Below, one piece after another: positions 62,116-64,000 of a stretch of DNA of 64,000 nt. The DNA lies in the NCBI RefSeq assembly GCF_000312425.1, contig NZ_HE997181.1, positions 4,406,045 through 4,470,044 on the forward strand, in the 5' to 3' direction. Every line of letters starts with the position of its first letter. Within the stretch, counting starts at the first letter, position 1. The translations under genes and the position numbers were made by a program. Source of the DNA: Reyranella massiliensis 521. Lineage in GTDB: Bacteria; Pseudomonadota; Alphaproteobacteria; Reyranellales; Reyranellaceae. Under the pieces are notes generated by a model, which worked only from the letters and a program-made list of their open reading frames with translations, was not told the origin of the DNA and did not search any database.

Positions 62116-63066
62116 TCAGGCGACCGGCGCCGACTGGGTCGGCGGCCGGACTCGCAGGCGGCGAATGCGCCTGGGATCGACGTCGAGAATTTCGAACTCC
62201 ACACCGGAGGGATGACGCACGACCTCACCGCGTTCGGGAATGCGCCCGAGCAGCGAGAAGATCAGGCCGCCGACCGTATCGATTTCGCGCCGCTCGTCGT
62301 CGGACAGGACGCGGCCGATCTCCTCCTCGAGCAGCTCGATAGGCGTGCGGCCGTTGACGTCGATCGTGCCATCGACGCGACGCGCGACCGTCGGTGTCTG
62401 CGCGACGTCGTGTTCGTCCTCGATCTCGCCCACGATCTCCTCGACCAGATCCTCGATGGTGAGAAGCCCGTCGGTGCCGCCGAACTCGTCGACCACCAGC
62501 GCCATGTGCGTACGCGAGCGGCGCATGTCGAGCAGCATGTCGAGCACCGGCAGGGTCGGCGCCACGAAGACGACGCGGCGAAGTATGTCGCGCAGATTGA
62601 ACTTCTTGGCCGTGCCCCAGTAGGCCAGCACGTCCTTGATGTGGATCATGCCGATCACGTCGTCGAGCGACTCGCGATAGATCGGGTAGCGCGAATGCGC
62701 CTCGGCTTGGATCAGCCGCACGACTTCGTCGAGCGGCGTGTCGGCGGCGATGGCGGAAATATCGACCCGCGGCACCATCACGTCGGCCACGGTCTTGTCG
62801 CGCAGCTTCAGGATGTTGGCGAGGAGGACGCGCTGGTCTTCGCTGATCGGCGTATCGCTCTCGGGCGTTTCCTCGATCAGCTCTTCGATGGCTTCGCGGA
62901 CGGCTTCATTCTTTTCGCGCCGCCTGAGGCGACGCAGGATTGCACGCAGCAACCCGCCATTGGAGGGCGCCTCGGGGATCGATGATGAGGTCGAAACCGC
63001 GGGCTCGCCTGTAGACGCCGGGCCATGTAAGCCCGGCCGTGTACTGTGCGCTGTGGAGTCCGGCAT
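62116..63066 (-). CDS. CorC/HlyC-family CBS-domain protein
   Basis: 316 residues. No DUF21 membrane domain, as in CorC. A disordered N-terminus (1-35) precedes an acidic helix (REAIEELIEE). Two CBS domains lie at about 75-205 (VADVMVPRVDISAIAADTPL, then VVDEFGGTDGLLTIEDLVEE), and the transporter-associated CorC_HlyC domain at about 225-305 (GLIFSLLGRIPERGE). It is a cytoplasmic nucleotide-binding protein linked to Mg/Co efflux and lnt function. First gene of the unit CorC-lnt. Confidence 0.93.
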   Translation of the reverse strand: MPDSTAHSTRPGLHGPASTGEPAVSTSSSIPEAPSNGGLLRAILRRLRRREKNEAVREAIEELIEETPESDTPISEDQRVLLANILKLRDKTVADVMVPRVDISAIAADTPLDEVVRLIQAEAHSRYPIYRESLDDVIGMIHIKDVLAYWGTAKKFNLRDILRRVVFVAPTLPVLDMLLDMRRSRTHMALVVDEFGGTDGLLTIEDLVEEIVGEIEDEHDVAQTPTVARRVDGTIDVNGRTPIELLEEEIGRVLSDDERREIDTVGGLIFSLLGRIPERGEVVRHPSGVEFEILDVDPRRIRRLRVRPPTQSAPVA

Positions 63067-63116
63067 GATCGCTAAGATAGGCTATCGCTCCCGCGTTGCA
63101 ATCATGGAAGTTCCTG

Positions 63117-63947
63117 ATGCGTTCCTGCAATTTGCCTTCCGGCTCGGCAATTCCGGTTTTCGGCCTCGGCACCTGGCGCATGGGCGAGAATGGCAAGCGG
63201 CGTGCCGTGGAGCTTGATGCGCTGAAGTATGGCCTCGATCTCGGCTATCCGATGATCGACACGGCGGAGATGTACGGCGAAGGTGGTGCCGAGGAAATCG
63301 TCGGCGACGCGCTCTCTGGCCGCACCTCGCGACCGTACATCGTAAGCAAGGTCTATCCGCACAACGCGACGCGCAGCGGCACGATCGCCGCCTGCGAACG
63401 CAGCCTGAAACGGATGCGGATCGACCGAATCGATCTCTACCTGCTGCACTGGCGCGGCGGCGCACGCATCGAGGAGACTTTCGAGGCGTTTCATCGCCTG
63501 CGCGACGCCGGCAAGATCGCTGACTTCGGCGTCAGCAATTTCGACGTAGACGACATGGAAGATGCTGCCCGTCTCGACAAGGGCCTGAACGGCAGCAACC
63601 AGGTGCTCTACTGCCTGTCGCGCCGCGGGCCCGAGTTCGACCTGCTGCCGTGGATGCGCAAGCGTTCGATTCCGCTGATGGCCTATTCCCCGCTCGACCA
63701 AGGCGGACTGCTGCGCAAGGCGTCACTCCAGAAGCTGGCCGACGAAGTGGGCTGCACACCGGCGCAGCTTGCGCTTGCCTGGCTGCTCGCCCAGCCCGGC
63801 GTCGTCACCATTCCGAAATCGGCAAGCCGCGACCGCGTGAAGGAGAATTTCGGCGCCCTCGACGTCAAGCTCTCGCCGCAGCTCCTCGCGGAGCTGGATC
63901 GCGCCTTTCCGCCGCCCAAGGGCAAGCAGCCTCTCGAAATGCTCTGA
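63117..63947 (+). CDS. Aldo/keto reductase
   Basis: 276 residues from ATG 63117, GGAAG eight bases upstream; the TTG at 63096 is less likely. The catalytic tetrad is present: Asp48 and Tyr53 (MIDTAEMYGEG), Lys78 (IVSKVYP) and His111 (LYLLHWRG). IPKSASRDRVKENFGALDV is the NADPH-binding segment. It reduces aldehydes, possibly broad-spectrum, in the cytoplasm. Divergent from the CorC-like gene and convergent with the partial gene at the window end. Confidence 0.93.
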   Translation: MRSCNLPSGSAIPVFGLGTWRMGENGKRRAVELDALKYGLDLGYPMIDTAEMYGEGGAEEIVGDALSGRTSRPYIVSKVYPHNATRSGTIAACERSLKRMRIDRIDLYLLHWRGGARIEETFEAFHRLRDAGKIADFGVSNFDVDDMEDAARLDKGLNGSNQVLYCLSRRGPEFDLLPWMRKRSIPLMAYSPLDQGGLLRKASLQKLADEVGCTPAQLALAWLLAQPGVVTIPKSASRDRVKENFGALDVKLSPQLLAELDRAFPPPKGKQPLEML

Positions 63948-63950
63948 CGC

Positions 63951-64000
63951 TCAGCGTTCGAGGTAAGGATCGGCGATCCCAAGCTTCGCCAGCACGCGAC
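63951..64000 (-). CDS. C-terminal end of an unidentified gene (cut by window edge)
   Basis: On the - strand a frame open to the edge ends in TGA at 63951-63953, giving RVLAKLGIADPYLER. The sequence has protein-like composition and lies 3 bases after the convergent aldo/keto reductase stop, as expected for a real gene. Fifteen residues are too few to identify a family. Confidence 0.4.
   Translation of the reverse strand, partial: RVLAKLGIADPYLER

Noticed and set aside
1..64000. CRISPR arrays, rRNA or tRNA genes, insertion sequences, prophage genes
   Set aside because: None was seen on either strand by reading; the only dispersed repeats noticed are the three-hairpin element and the 18-base motif.

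Overview
The window is a GC-rich (by eye roughly two thirds G+C), densely packed piece of a bacterial chromosome. The right end has the order corC-like, lnt, XRE regulator, metK, with mmcB nearby, which is an alphaproteobacterial arrangement. Many orphan Bug/TAXI periplasmic receptors, GMC oxidoreductases, HpcH aldolases and LLM monooxygenases fit a soil or water Alphaproteobacterium of the Reyranella/Hyphomicrobiales/Rhodospirillales kind; the genus is an inference. I saw no rRNA, tRNA, CRISPR array, insertion sequence or phage gene.

Layout. (1) 1-12.2 kb, mostly + strand: catabolic genes (MFS porter end, flavin monooxygenase of acyl-CoA dehydrogenase fold, VOC protein, two alpha/beta hydrolases, ketopantoate-reductase-like protein, SDR, DsbA-fold isomerase, HxlR regulator, nitronate monooxygenase), then a translationally coupled LLM monooxygenase/CMD/AhpD-like trio. 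(2) 12.2-22.5 kb: an orphan Bug receptor, a small SpoIIAA/STAS-like protein, TspO, and a complete dipeptide/opine-type ABC importer (receptor, two permeases, two ATPases) in line with a GMC oxidoreductase and a lipoprotein. (3) 22.5-38.6 kb: HpcH aldolase, benzoylformate-decarboxylase-like enzyme, FAD monooxygenase, GMC oxidoreductase, acyl-CoA dehydrogenase, channel-like protein, di-heme peroxidase-like cytochrome, SbmA-like ABC protein, class II aldolase, TauE exporter and LysR and Lrp regulators. (4) 38.7-45.9 kb, - strand: a TAXI receptor behind an eight-gene run that joins a molybdenum hydroxylase (2Fe-2S and Mo subunits) and a monoheme cytochrome to an FccB-like flavoprotein, SoxX, a SoxY paralogue with an AACLE arm, SoxZ and SoxA. 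SoxB and SoxCD are absent. (5) 46-51 kb, - strand: MoxR ATPase, CoxE-like VWA protein, a TPP enzyme, and a thioredoxin-fold protein whose reading frame is interrupted by one in-frame TGA exactly at the redox motif (W-[TGA]-G-C), a strong candidate selenoprotein. (6) 51-56 kb: cytochrome b561 and cytochrome c', a TetR regulator flanked by two copies of a three-hairpin repeat, an AT-richer 0.8 kb intergenic stretch, two Sel1-repeat proteins and mmcB. (7) 56-64 kb: type I secretion ABC protein, then core genes metK, XRE regulator, lnt, corC-like, and an aldo/keto reductase.

Most promising for something undescribed: the candidate selenocysteine redoxin with a SECIS-like hairpin; the Mo-hydroxylase/Fcc/Sox-like operon with its atypical SoxY arm; the duplicated three-hairpin element around the TetR gene; and an 18-base motif (TGCA-N4-TGCATATCT) that recurs in three intergenic places.
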